Shown here: piece after piece, positions 32,790 through 43,879 of the stretch
Layout of the letters: every line of letters begins with the position of its first letter
How positions within the stretch are numbered: position 1 is the stretch's first letter
Assembly (NCBI RefSeq): GCF_003573695.1
Contig: NC_039362.1
Coordinates: 114,245,120-114,309,119 of the forward strand
DNA from: Papaver somniferum
Lineage: Eukaryota > Streptophyta > Magnoliopsida > Ranunculales > Papaveraceae
Length of the DNA stretch: 64,000 nt
Direction: 5' to 3'
Position numbers and translations under genes: made by a program
Notes under the pieces: model-generated
Seen by the model: only the letters and a program-made list of their open reading frames with translations
Databases searched by the model: none
What the model was told of the DNA's origin: nothing

Positions 32790-32804
32790 AATTCCCCCAC
32801 ACTT
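32790..32804 (-). promoter_or_regulatory. Polypurine tract of element E
   Basis: AAGTGTGGGGGAATT on the minus strand, directly before the 3' LTR; the identical tract stands before the LTR at 40,375. Confidence 0.8.
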
Positions 32805-34813
32805 AGACTTTTCTAGTCCTCGAGAAAATCAAACTAAAACTTATAACTTCAAAGAGTTCCAGCGTCCCAAGCATCCAAAGAGCTATGAGGACATAGAGTT
32901 TCTGCATGCTAGTAATAAGAAGTTAGAAATACTAAAAAACATATTTTCATTCTTAAATGTTGAGTGAGAAATAACCACACCATAATGAGAGAACGCGTGT
33001 TTGAGAGCGATCAATAAGCATTTCGCCTCGACTTCTGCCTCACCAAAAAGGGTTTTATGAAATTGCACTCAAAAGATGTACTTTTATGGTTCTCACATGT
33101 GTGCAGGTAGGAATGAAGAGAGAATTCCTGCAACACGTTGAATGGTGGGAAGGACAACTTCCGAAATATTTTAAAACTTTTAACATTTTGAAAAACCATT
33201 TTTCTGAGGATCTCTAAGAAAGGAAATCAACCACTATTATCGAGGATGAGATACTTACTCACCTTCACATCTGATTGCAATGATGATAACACCACTCTCA
33301 CGGCGTCCAATAGAAACGTCTTCCGCTCCTCGTTTTCATCTTCTTGGTCTTCGTCTTCGGCTTCAACTATTGATGATAAACTCTCGAACTTCGTAAATCC
33401 TTGACAATTTGTAACATTTTTCCTTGAATCCTTGTCGCTTGAAACTTCTTTATAGATTTTTCCTTCCCCACGACTTATTAAATAAATAAAAACCAAAATA
33501 ACAAAAATTTCTCTTGTCATCATTTTTTTTTCATTTTTCATTTTATTATTATTTATTTTATTTATTTATTTTTAGAGACAAGAGAAATATTATACAAATA
33601 AAACAAACCATGGTCGTGGGAAAGTACTTTACCGCTTGATTCTTCACAACTTGTATTGTCTCGAAATCATAAACTTCAATAATTCTCACCTTTTGCTTTT
33701 CTTTGCTCTTGTAATTAAGTCTTCAACTTATATATTTAATTATGCTCATTGTATTGTAAGTCCTCAACATATATGTAAAAATCTGCTCATTGTATGTTGC
33801 TTTACTTGGATATAAATTTGCTATTTTCTTGTTCCGTTGCTTGTAAACCTTGAACGTCTTCAACTTTCCTTGTATATTTTGATGTCTGTCCTTGTTGATG
33901 ATGATGATGGTGTTTCTTATGGACCCGTTTTTATCGAAAGAATGGTGCTAACTGCAAATCAAACTACAAGAAGGAAGCTTTCATCCATAGGCGTCACCCT
34001 CATGATTGGCAAAATTAGCACTCAAGAGATCAAAAATAGTGCTGAAATTGGTGTGAAGTTGGGTAGCTCATCATTCTACCCGGAATTAACGTACGGTGAC
34101 ACACACTCAGAAGAAAGCTCTTTAGTCGGCTACAAAGAATTTTTGGTCGGTGCCTCACATGATATAAATACGGGTAGTCTCCACTAATGATTGATCAACA
34201 ACTCTAACAATGCATTTCTCCCTGCTCCTCATTTGCATCACCGACATGATTAAATCCATTATTTAACACTCTAATAAGCAAGAAATCCGAAAGTGTTCCC
34301 TAACACTTCCAAGTTCAGTTATGTCGGTCAGAATTCTCTATGTAAACATACCTAGAAATATGCTAGTGACTCTAAAATCACTACAAGTTGGAAGTTTTAT
34401 GCAATTTTTTTTTAAATGCTTAACCACTCCCCCACACTTAAACCTTACATTTTCCTCAATGTAATTGAATCGTCCTAGTAAAGTCAAGGTGGGAAATCCT
34501 AACATGATATGGAACAAGAAAAATAAATAACAAAAGGATAATAAATACAAAATAAATGGGTTGCCTCCCACTTAGCGCTTGGTTTAACGTCGTCGGCCCG
34601 ACTTAACTTCTTGTAAGATTCACTCCCCACATACTAATAATCTGAAAATTTGGGGATCCACCCATAGTACCTGTTTTGAAAACAATAGCTCCATACAAAT
34701 GTTAGCACAAGAAAATGATAATAAAATTATCACTCGATAGAAATTTCTCCCACACTCGGAAGTGTATAAAGAGCATAGAATTTAGGAACTTCCATGGTTA
34801 CCTTTTGGAAAAC
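32805..34813 (-). other. Internal region of element E without polymerase
   Basis: Mostly non-coding. At 34,425-34,620 a block with CTCCCCCACACTTAAAC and CCTCCCACTTAGCGCTTGGT matches 41,529-41,705, which is the region after pol in the neighbouring gypsy remnant. So the pol genes appear to have been lost by deletion, leaving this post-pol leader. A plus-strand frame at 33,837-34,187 has no recognisable domain. Confidence 0.55.
33227..33541 (-). CDS. Hypothetical ORF with hydrophobic N-terminus
   Basis: A 104-codon ATG frame. Residues about 9-25 (TREIFVILVFIYLISRGEG) look like a signal peptide or membrane anchor; residues 60-75 are very acidic (EAEDEDQEDENEE). It ends near a GTGAGT that resembles a splice donor (GATGTGAAGGTGAGT), so the frame may continue in another exon. 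I recognise no family. It lies inside a decayed retroelement, so it could be chance or a captured fragment. Confidence 0.25.
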   Translation of the reverse strand: MKNEKKMMTREIFVILVFIYLISRGEGKIYKEVSSDKDSRKNVTNCQGFTKFESLSSIVEAEDEDQEDENEERKTFLLDAVRVVLSSLQSDVKVSKYLILDNSG

Positions 34814-35728
34814 CTACATAGTTTTAGCATCAACTGTTTCCAATGGTGGATATCGAGAAACAAAGTCATCCAAAAATACTTTCGAAGCACATACATTCAA
34901 ACCAATAAGAGGTAAAGGAGAAGAATCAATATGCAAAGGGTTAGACAAACTTTGCAAAAACTCTTGTATTACGGAATCCTCTTCATCCTTAGAAAATTCA
35001 ACTGAATTACTTACCTCTTGTATATCGTGGTCCTCTATCAAACCTTGCAACCATTCTTCATCATTTTCTACCTTAACTAAAGTCTTGGCATCATTATAAT
35101 CATTGGCAAGTTCAATTGGGTCTTCCACGAAATCAATCAATGTGGTTTCATTATCAAGCATCACCTCTTCAACATTCTCATCATCGGAATCGGGCCATTC
35201 ACTAAAATGATTCTCGTTGGTACAAATTGTAAGATTTTCTTGTGAGTACGTTACATCCTTTACAACAATAGGTAAGTGATATCCAAACTCCTCCTTTTGA
35301 ATAGGTGAAGGATCGTTATTATGATCCGGAATTGGAATGACTTCCTCATTGTTGCAAGGTATTTCAAAAGGTTCAAAATCATCATCGTAACCCATACAAT
35401 AACGTCTATCATGCTCCTTTCTTAAAGCTCTTTTAGCTTCAAGAATTTCTTTATCGGAAGCTAGGACGTCATCAATCAATTGATAGAACCTTCTTTCAAG
35501 TTCCCTTAAACTAGGTTGCCTTACACCAAGGAGATCACGCATAGGTTTAGAAGCATAACTATCCTCCCCTCCTAGTGATTGTTCACTTACATACCCGTCA
35601 TAAGGTTGTTGATATGTATGAGAATATCCATAAAGTGTGTATCCTAACGATGGTTGGAAGTTTCCATAATGTTGAGGTTGAAAACTGTATTGATTGTTGT
35701 AATATACTTGCTCTTGTCCACCATACAT
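34814..35728 (-). CDS. 304-codon acidic ORF of element E (gag-position)
   Basis: The first ATG frame after the primer-binding site, unbroken for 304 codons. The N-terminal 45 residues are rich in Tyr, Gln and Gly (MYGGQEQVYYNNQYSFQPQ), residues about 70-105 are probably a coiled coil (RELERRFYQLIDDVLASDKE then ILEAKRALRKEHDRR), and the rest is strongly acidic (DSDDENVEEV, ENDEEWLQGLIEDHD). No zinc knuckle or protease. It occupies the gag position but I do not recognise a gag fold; the Tyr/Gln-rich start recalls the gag C-terminus of Athila-type elements. An intact frame among wrecks is unusual. Confidence 0.55.
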   Translation of the reverse strand: MYGGQEQVYYNNQYSFQPQHYGNFQPSLGYTLYGYSHTYQQPYDGYVSEQSLGGEDSYASKPMRDLLGVRQPSLRELERRFYQLIDDVLASDKEILEAKRALRKEHDRRYCMGYDDDFEPFEIPCNNEEVIPIPDHNNDPSPIQKEEFGYHLPIVVKDVTYSQENLTICTNENHFSEWPDSDDENVEEVMLDNETTLIDFVEDPIELANDYNDAKTLVKVENDEEWLQGLIEDHDIQEVSNSVEFSKDEEDSVIQEFLQSLSNPLHIDSSPLPLIGLNVCASKVFLDDFVSRYPPLETVDAKTM

Positions 35729-35837
35729 GCAAAACTGGTACCTGAAATAAAATTTCTAAAAAACAAAGTTAGAAACAAAAATAAAAATAAAACGAAAATA
35801 AAATAAAATAAAAACAACTAAAGCTGCTCCGCTGCTC

Positions 35838-35857
35838 CCTGGCAGCGACGCCAAAAT
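35838..35857 (-). promoter_or_regulatory. Primer-binding site of element E
   Basis: On the minus strand the LTR end is followed by TTTTGGCGTCGCTGCCAGGG, close to the TTGGCGCCGTTGCCGGGG seen after LTRs of Athila-type elements (from memory). Confidence 0.7.
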
Positions 35858-35858
35858 T

Positions 35859-36778
35859 TGATGTGTTTCATAACCACAACAAATTAGTGAATGTTTTTCC
35901 ACTCAATTAACAAGTAATATGGTGGTAGTTAAGTTCGTTCCCATGAGAAGCAAGAGGTTTTAGTTGTCTTATAATGTCACGGGGGGGGGGGGTGGTTTTA
36001 GATTTTATAAAGCAAAATAAATAAACAAAGCAATTAAAAGATAAAGGACAATCAATAAGAGAAATACGATCAAGGAATCCTTCTTCATTGCAAAATAATG
36101 ATTCAAGTTATGTTCTTTTCCACTTCTTATTAGTCACAGATTGTCACCAACCGTAGATATAGCAGCTAGATCAGTGGTAACCCCTAAATTCCTTGTATCA
36201 CCGGATACGGAAATTCTCGACTACCAGATTTTATTTACCAAACCACCTAGTAGTAGATCACTCAAGATGTAATTTAGTTAAACGCATTAAGATTTATGAA
36301 TTTATTAGGTTGATATTAGTAGTTAGACTCTTAGATCAAGGTCTACTTGCTAACGCTGTTTTCACACACAATTGCTCCATGGAATCCCTCTGCAAGGTCT
36401 CGTATTTTCTACTTATGTAAATAGTCAAGAAACGATTACTTATCCCCTAACTTTCACTAGTTTTAGATCAAGTTAACAAATCAATTTAGCGTGCACTCTA
36501 AACAATCTATCAATCAATCATAAACACTCTTATTAGCAAAAACAAACGATAATCATGTGAAAACTTCAAAGTAGATTTAAAACAAAACTCAAAACATGTT
36601 AAGAACTAGGAATTCATCCCCAATCAATAAGAAAATTAGCTACTCATGCTAAGGAGTTCACACAAAGAATAAAGAAAATATAAGTGGTGTGTGGATAAAG
36701 GTGTAAAAGTGTGTATAGATAAGTAGAGAACTTCTCTATTTATAGGCTTCAATTTGCTTGCAATCCTCTTAGGAATAG
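35859..36778 (-). repeat. 5' LTR of element E, truncated
   Basis: Matches 30,371-31,290 closely. It includes a run of 13 G at about 35,981-35,993, where the other LTR has AAAGGGGGG. It breaks at AGGAATAG, where another LTR starts. Confidence 0.85.
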
Positions 36779-39700
36779 TGACGAGGTGTCAACTCGCAAA
36801 TAATAATTTCTACTTCTCTTTACACTAGCAAGTAATATAATGAAAACAGTTCGTCCCAAGGGAGGTGTGTTAAGCAAAAGTTGTTATGCAAATACTCTTA
36901 GCAAGATTGTTTTGTTATAGAAATTCTGAAAATTGTAAAGTTGTATTCAATTATGAGATGGAATTGATTAAGGAATCATTCTCGACCACGAAACATAAAC
37001 CAAATCGATATATAGCACGTTCTTCGCATTATCTTGTTACTAACAACCCTTGGATAATTAGTACGCTCAACTATCCCGTTATTATCTCCTAAGCTCACCG
37101 GATACGGAAACGCTCGACTACCGGATTCTACTTTCCAAGTTTCCTAGAGGTACGCTTATTAGGTGTGACTTAAACAAATGCCCTAAGTTTTATGAGATAA
37201 GATTGTTCCTAGTGATAAAATCAAAGGCTTGAATCACCTACTAGTGTCAATTTCTACATATGGGTACTTAACAAAGTCCCATCATTAATACCCACATATT
37301 ACTACTTGTGTTTAATTCTCTAGACAATTACGGGTCGAAGAAAATCTAAACTAGCAATAAGATTGTGACATAACTATTTAATTTCGAACTTAAACAATTA
37401 AGGAACAATCCATAAGCATTATTAGCATGGTAGAAATCAAACAATAACTAAATTTGCGAGAAAACGAGCTATTGCATATCAATCATGAGTTCATATTTCG
37501 GGCTTTGAAATCACCCTTAATCAAAAATAGTTTTAGTTACTCATAGTTTTGGAGTTCATCATCAATAACTGAAATAAAGAATATAAAAGATAAAAACGAA
37601 ATCAAACCCTAATTGCGACTCTCTTTCAAAAACTCCAAGTAGAATACGTGATATCTCAAAGTTGTAAAAATCCTCCCTTTTATGTTTCTTCTTAGGTCAA
37701 GTCTTCAAAGGTCCAATGGACAAGAGCCCACCAAGCCCATGTATGAGAAAAACCCATGTGGAAAATACACCTAAAAAATATGTTGTTGAAGTCCCAAAGG
37801 TTGGCCGGAAATCGGCTGGAGAAGTCGTCGGGAACGTCACCAGAAAGTAGCTCAGGTGACCGGCAAAGTCCACCCGGTCACCGGTCAAATGAGTCAGGTC
37901 GGTCAACTCAGTCAAGATCACCGAGTCAGGTGAGTCTGTCTTAAATGAATGACTAGGCTGAGTTGGGTTCTTGGCCAAATCCTGAGCTGCTACAGTTTTG
38001 CATAGGCCGTAGTTGGTGTTGCACCATGATTATGCATCATTACTTCTCAGCCAGCCATTTACCTGTAACTCATTTCCTAACATACATTTATTCATTCATC
38101 TTCTCTGCCAGGCCATCTTCTCAGGACTACAGCTCTTGTTCATACCAACAGCAACACTGCACCATTACCAACTCACTGGCAACTTCTCAATTCACCAACC
38201 GATACTGCAACATCTTGCGATGCTCTTCCCTGTTCCTCAGAACTCAATATGGCATGAACAACTTCATTATTTTAAGAACCAACAACAACTCTTTATTGTG
38301 CTTCTTCTATTCAACATTCAAGTACCACACATAGCTAGACTGCAACCTCCTACGCTCCACAGCTCCCATAGCATCATCTTTCATTACTACTGCCACCACC
38401 AGTTACAGCTTCCTCTCAAGTCTTTCGTCTTCGCCATTTCTTATTCTGCAGCACCTGTCCCTGCACTTCTCCATTTGAGTCGTAACTGCAATGCTTACTT
38501 TCTCGCAGTTCCATTCAAACATAACCAGCAACAATCTTCCCTATAGAAGGATCATTCACTCGTTCTCGAGCTCATGACAGATCCACCTTCTCAGCACCTG
38601 CAATTCAGTTCATAACTGCAACATTAGCACCAACAATTCTACCTGCAGTATCATTCATATTCAATACCACCAACAACTTGAACTGCAGCTCCAATCTTTC
38701 CTTGTACACCCACAGCATCAACACAAATCCATTTCAGCCATACAAACTTCCTTGGCTTCACTGCAAAAAAACGCCACCAGTCTCGAACCATTCTATAACA
38801 GTAACTCCATCGCATGCTCAGCTTAAGCCATTCACTAACAGGAACTATAACCTGCAATTCCAGTTCCATCCATCACTGCACAACAACATTTCTAGCCATA
38901 ACAATCACCACCTGACACAGTTAATCCATCTTAATCTTGTCCACCGCTTCCTTAAGCTTCTATGTAACAACAACAACACCAAGTCCACCTGCAATCTCCT
39001 ACACTTTCCACCATCTGAACATCTTCACAATTTGACTCTCAAATCTCCTCTGCTACAGTGACAACCAACTCTATCTCAACAGTATCAACCAAACCCACCA
39101 GAAACTTACTCATTTCTGAATTCTTCACAAACCCCTTCTTTGTATTTAATTTTTGTACTGCTTCAATCTACCACCAGCACTCAACTCCACCTGAAATTAC
39201 CATCTCCTGGACCTAACATTCATCTAAACCCTTCTGCTTATCTTCAAATTCCAAATCCAGGTCAAGAAAACCATTAGTTCATCTTCAATTTCTCCTTCTC
39301 AAATTCAATCTCTACAGCAGCAGCTCAGCTTACTGAATGATCAGCATCAGCTGGATCTGCACCACAGACCCATCCTATCCTTCAGCTCAAAGCAACAGCA
39401 AAAAGTTTAGACCAAACCCTAGCTTTTGTAGCTTCCACCTTCTCAAATCCACAACAATTTCGAACCAAAACTGACATCTGATTCAACCCATCTGTTAATT
39501 CTTCATAAACTATCTGATTCCTTCTCTCAACTTAACACAACAATCTCCATTGATTTTTCAGTCTCAAATCCCCTTTCTGAATCTCGATCTCCACAGCAAC
39601 ATATCTTCTTTCACTGAGTTGGATCATGCAAATTCTTCAAACCCTGGTAATCAAATCGATCTCAAGCATCAGCAGAAACAATTAATGGTTCCCACTCGAA

Positions 39701-40375
39701 TTGATTCAAACTCTCACTTCTTTTCTTCCCGTCTCTTTGCGCAACCATTTTTACTTCTCCCAATTTCAGGTAGAGTCCAATGATGATAAGAGAAAAGACA
39801 TATCTCTTGAATTTAGGTCTAGGTAATGAGTGAATTTGCTACAGGCGCCCAACAAATGATACATCCCACCAACAGTGATATTTGGCTTGTCAGTTTCAGC
39901 AAACTTACTGCATATTTTGCCTCTTTGATCAACTGTCAATTGTGAGGAACTGATAGCTCATTCTTCGCTTGCAACTTGATCTTTTTGCTCCCTTTTTACT
40001 CCAAATGAACGCCTTATTCTTCGAATTCTTCCACCAACAGCAGCTCGTCTCTTACTTCTCAGACCTACTTTTTCTCTTCAATTTCTCTTCATCACTAAAG
40101 CTGTCGTACTTTTCAGACAGAGAACTTGCATCACTAAAGCCGACATACTTTTCAGACAGAGATAAAGAAATAAAAGCAAATACTGAGAAATAATTTGCCT
40201 CCAACAGCAGCTGCACTTGAAATGACACTTTTTCCCTGTTTCTTCTCCTTTTATTCGAAATGACTCCAAAGTACCTAAACACTCAAAAGCAAACATAAGA
40301 TATATAATTTACAAGAAAACTTAGCATAGAAAGCGTAAACAATAGATAAATATCATGTGTTTTAGACACCTATCA
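36779..40375 (-). mobile_element. Athila-type gypsy 3' LTR (3.6 kb)
   Basis: On the minus strand it begins TGATAGGTGTCTAAAACAC at 40,375, right after a polypurine tract, and ends GTTGACACCTCGTCA at 36,779. The first and last bases form a short inverted repeat (TGATAGGTGTC / GACACCTCGTCA). It aligns in reverse with the split plus-strand LTR at 20,321-20,831 and 28,580-30,370. It contains no gene; the open frames in it are low-complexity. It interrupts the 5' LTR of element E. Confidence 0.8.
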
Positions 40376-40390
40376 AATTCCCCCACACTT
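40376..40390 (-). promoter_or_regulatory. Polypurine tract before 3.6-kb LTR
   Basis: AAGTGTGGGGGAATT on the minus strand, abutting the LTR start. Confidence 0.8.
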
Positions 40391-41735
40391 AGACTTTTCT
40401 AGTCCTCGAGCAAATCAAACAAAAGAATTCTAAAACATACATGCAACTCCGTGTCGTCGAGGCTACGGTTAATTTTAGCATAAATAACAAGCCTTTGAAC
40501 CCCTAGGTGACCCTAGTGGACGAGTTTTAGTCTCGTGAAGGTTTACAAGAGGTGTACCTACAAAACCTTTTATTCCAAATTCCAACTACCTGCGAAGAGT
40601 CTATGAACGAATCCAAAATGACTACAGGAGGAGGTACCTTGATGCGAATCCAATTCATATATAAATAAATAAAGATCTACTTAGAAAGTTGAACAAACCA
40701 CAATACTCGGAATCTAACTAACTACAATCACACATGGATAGATTAAGAAGGTGGACATAGAAATAGATGGTTGCGATGTTGACTAAAGTGAACGGTGTTT
40801 CGCATATCTGTCTGAAGGTCACTGCCAAGATGAACCTATCACCTAATGGATTGAGATACTGGTCTGAATTCTAATATCAACTCAGCTGGCATATACAAGG
40901 GAACCACCAGTGGATTTATTAATTGAACAATGATAAATTATTTTATTTTTCTTTTTTCACTTTTTTTTCTTTTTTTTTTTAATTGACAACATGATTAGAT
41001 CTTTTGGATTCAAGCGCATGCTTCTTGTCAGCAGATTACATGGTAATTCCCATGGATCCTGCGTTCCACGCTTGCTTAGGCGACGGAGACAGGGAGAACA
41101 CACACATATTGCATCAAAATGTCAATCTTTTTTTTTTGTATATACACTCCGGTTGGTTTAATTGGTCTGGTCTTTTTTTTTTAGTAACTCAATCACTCTA
41201 TTTCATCCTAGCAGTAATAAAAATTCGATGTTAGTGACCCACCAAATCACTTAGAGAAACAAAAAGATTGCAAAAATAAAAACAGAAGGTGATATGGTGA
41301 CATTCCGAGATATGGTAACAACTATCATATTATTTCTAACACATGAGCTCTGTCCTTTTAGTTAATGGGTTCCTCAACTCCTGCAATCAAGATGGTTCCA
41401 TCCACTTATATTGGTAGTGTCATCCTAAAGGCACATGTTTCTAGATTTCGGAGTTTATAAAGAATTTTTTTTTCTATTTTTCTATTTTTTTTTAACTAAA
41501 GGCAACAAACTCTAAAAACATATAAATGCTCCCCCACACTTAAACTTTACATTGTCCTTAATGTAAAATTTAGTCATTCTAAGTAAAGTTCAAGGTGCGA
41601 AATTCCGCAAATGATATGCAAAACAAGAAAATAAAGATAAAATGCTTAAAAATAAAAAGATAAAGATACAAAACCGGTGGGTTTCCTCCCACTTAGCGCT
41701 TGGTTTAAAATCTCCATCCCGACTTTCATCTCCAA
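40391..41735 (-). other. Post-pol non-coding region of gypsy remnant
   Basis: Between integrase and the polypurine tract. No gene. It includes poly-T/poly-A stretches (40,940-40,982, 41,465-41,495) and the conserved CTCCCCCACACTTAAAC and CTCCCACTTAGCGCTTGG blocks shared with 34,425-34,580. Confidence 0.6.
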
Positions 41736-43870
41736 TTACTCCTCCAGGGGGAGTGGATCACTCAATGTGACCATATCCTGATTCTCCGTCACAAATTGCT
41801 CATAGTATGGTTTCAAACGATGGTCGTTGACCTTGGAAACCAGTCCTGTTTTGGGACTAATAATTTCAACTGCACCATGCGCAAACACATTAGTAACAAC
41901 AAATGGTCCAACCCATCTGGATCTAAGTTTACCCGGAAACAATTTAAGACGAGAATGGAATAAAAGAACTTTCTTCCCTACTTCAAAACTCTTTCGGGAA
42001 ATCATTTTATCATGGAAAGCCTTGGTATTTTCTTTGTAAATGCGTGAACTTTCATATGCATCATTACGTATCTCTTCTAACTCATTGAGTTGAAGTTTCC
42101 TATGTTCACCAGCTGCATCTAATTCCATATTACATACCTTGATAGCCCAATAAGCTTTGTGTTCAAGTTCGACGGGAAGATGGAAAGGTGTAACATAGAC
42201 AAGCCTAAAAGGAGACATACCGATGGGTGTCTTGTAAGCTGTTCTATATGCCCAGAAAGCGTCATTGAGTCTATAACTCCAATCCTTCCTTGTAACGTTC
42301 ACCGTTTTCTCTAGGATGGACTTAATCTTCCGGTTGGAAATTTCATCTTGACCACTCGTTTGTGGATGGTACGGTGTGCCAACTTTATGAGAAATATTAT
42401 ACTTCTTTAGAAGAGCGTGAAAGGATCTCTTGAAGTGCGACACTCCATCACTAATCACCACTCAAGGTGTACCAAATCTAGAAAAGATATGTTCCTTCAC
42501 AAACTCACAAACAACTTGAGAATCATTAGTAGGGGTGGCTTTAGCTTCCACCCACTTAGAAACATAATCTACAACAAGAAGTATATAAAATTTCCCATTG
42601 GAATTCACAAAAGGCCCCATAAAATCGATACCCCAAACATCAAAAATCTCAACAGCGAGAATTGGTGTTTGCGGCATTTGGTTTCTAGCACCTAGATTGC
42701 CTGTACTTTGACACCTACTATCACAAGCCTTGCAAAATAAATATGCATCCTTAAACAATGTAGGCCAATAAAAACCACTTTCGAGAACCTTGAGGGTGTC
42801 CTCTTGGCTCCGAAATGGCCACCACAAGCATATGAGTGACAAAAATTCAGAATTGATTGGAACTCGGATTCGAGTACGCACCTGCGGATCATTTGATCGG
42901 AGCAATGCTTCCACAAATAAGGTTCATCCCATATATATTGCTTGGAAATCTTCTTGAGCTTGTGTTTTTGAAATGTAGACATGGAACTAGGTACTTGTGC
43001 CGTCACCAAGAAGTTAACAATATCAGCGTACCATGGATTTGTGCCAACAACCGCAAACAGTTGCTCATCCGTGAAACTATCATGTAAAGAATCGCTTCTT
43101 CGGACACAACCAATCTGCTTAGATGATCCGCTACGGTATTCTCACTGCCCTTCTTGTCCTTGATTTGCAAGTTGAACTCTTGAAGAAGAAGAATCCACCT
43201 TATGAGCCTTGGCTTACCATCCTTCTTTGTGAGCAAGTATCGAAGTATAGCATGGTCGGAGAAAACCACCACCTTTGTACCCACCAAGTAAGATCTAAAC
43301 TTCTCTAGTGCAAATACTATGGCCAAGAGCTCATTTTCAGTAGTGGAGTAGTTGATTTGTGCTCCGTTGAGAGTTCTAGAAGCATAATAAATGGCATATG
43401 GAACTTTACCATCTCGTTGTCCCAACACGGCTCCAACAGCATAATCACTTGCATCGCACATCAACTCAAATGGCTTGCTTAAATCCGGTGGTTTGATGAT
43501 TGGTGCGGTAGTCAACAACTCTTTCAAGGTGTCAAAAGCTTCCTTGCATTCCTTGTCACAATCAAAGGCCACATCTTTCTGCAAAAGTCTACACAAGGGC
43601 ATTGCAATCTTGGAGAAATCCTTGATGAATCTCCTATAAAAACCTGCATGACCAAGAAAAGAGCGAACCTCCCTCACAGTTGTGGGGTATTGTAAGTTTC
43701 AAATCAAATCTATCTTAGCCTTGTCCACTTCTAACCCCTTAGAGGATATAACATGGCCTAGTACAATCCCATGGTTCACACCATAAGTGGCACTTTTCCC
43801 AATTAAGCACAAGATTAGTTTCTACGCATCGGAGAAACCTAGGAAACCTAGCTAAGATAGGAAATACACC
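41736..43870 (-). pseudogene. gypsy pol remnant: RT end, RNase H, integrase
   Basis: The relic starts within the reverse transcriptase at about 43,870 (FLRCVETNLVLNWEKCH, then GIVLGHVISSKGLEVDKAKI after a frameshift). Next come the RNase H ([46 protein letters not shown]; 43,677-43,080), the HHCC zinc-binding end of integrase ([14 protein letters not shown]...[10 protein letters not shown]), the integrase core ([31 protein letters not shown], so the D-D-E residues are present) and the C-terminal domain ([16 protein letters not shown]). An in-frame TGA precedes VISDG at about 42,462. Frameshifts lie near 43,730, 43,090 and 42,800, and a TGA near 43,695. Gag, protease and most of RT are missing. 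Confidence 0.88.
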
Positions 43871-43879
43871 TCCTTAAGA

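Larger units (their letters stand above)
30371..36778 (-). mobile_element. Non-autonomous Athila-type gypsy element (element E)
   Basis: Minus-strand element: 5' LTR fragment 36,778-35,859, primer-binding site, a 304-codon ORF, 2 kb without polymerase, a polypurine tract, and a 3' LTR 32,789-30,371. Its internal region is only 3.07 kb and no protease, RT, RNase H or integrase is visible. It inserted into the plus-strand LTR ending at 30,370. Its 5' LTR is cut at 36,778 by the LTR starting at 36,779. Confidence 0.8.

Noticed and set aside
33837..34187. 116-codon plus-strand frame in element E
   Set aside because: No recognisable family, runs against the element's direction and no supporting signals; treated as chance.
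38013..38546. Long open frames of 120-180 codons in the 3.6-kb LTR
   Set aside because: They are rich in His, Ser, Thr and Gln because of CAG/CAC/TTC low-complexity LTR sequence. The related LTRs do not keep the frames.
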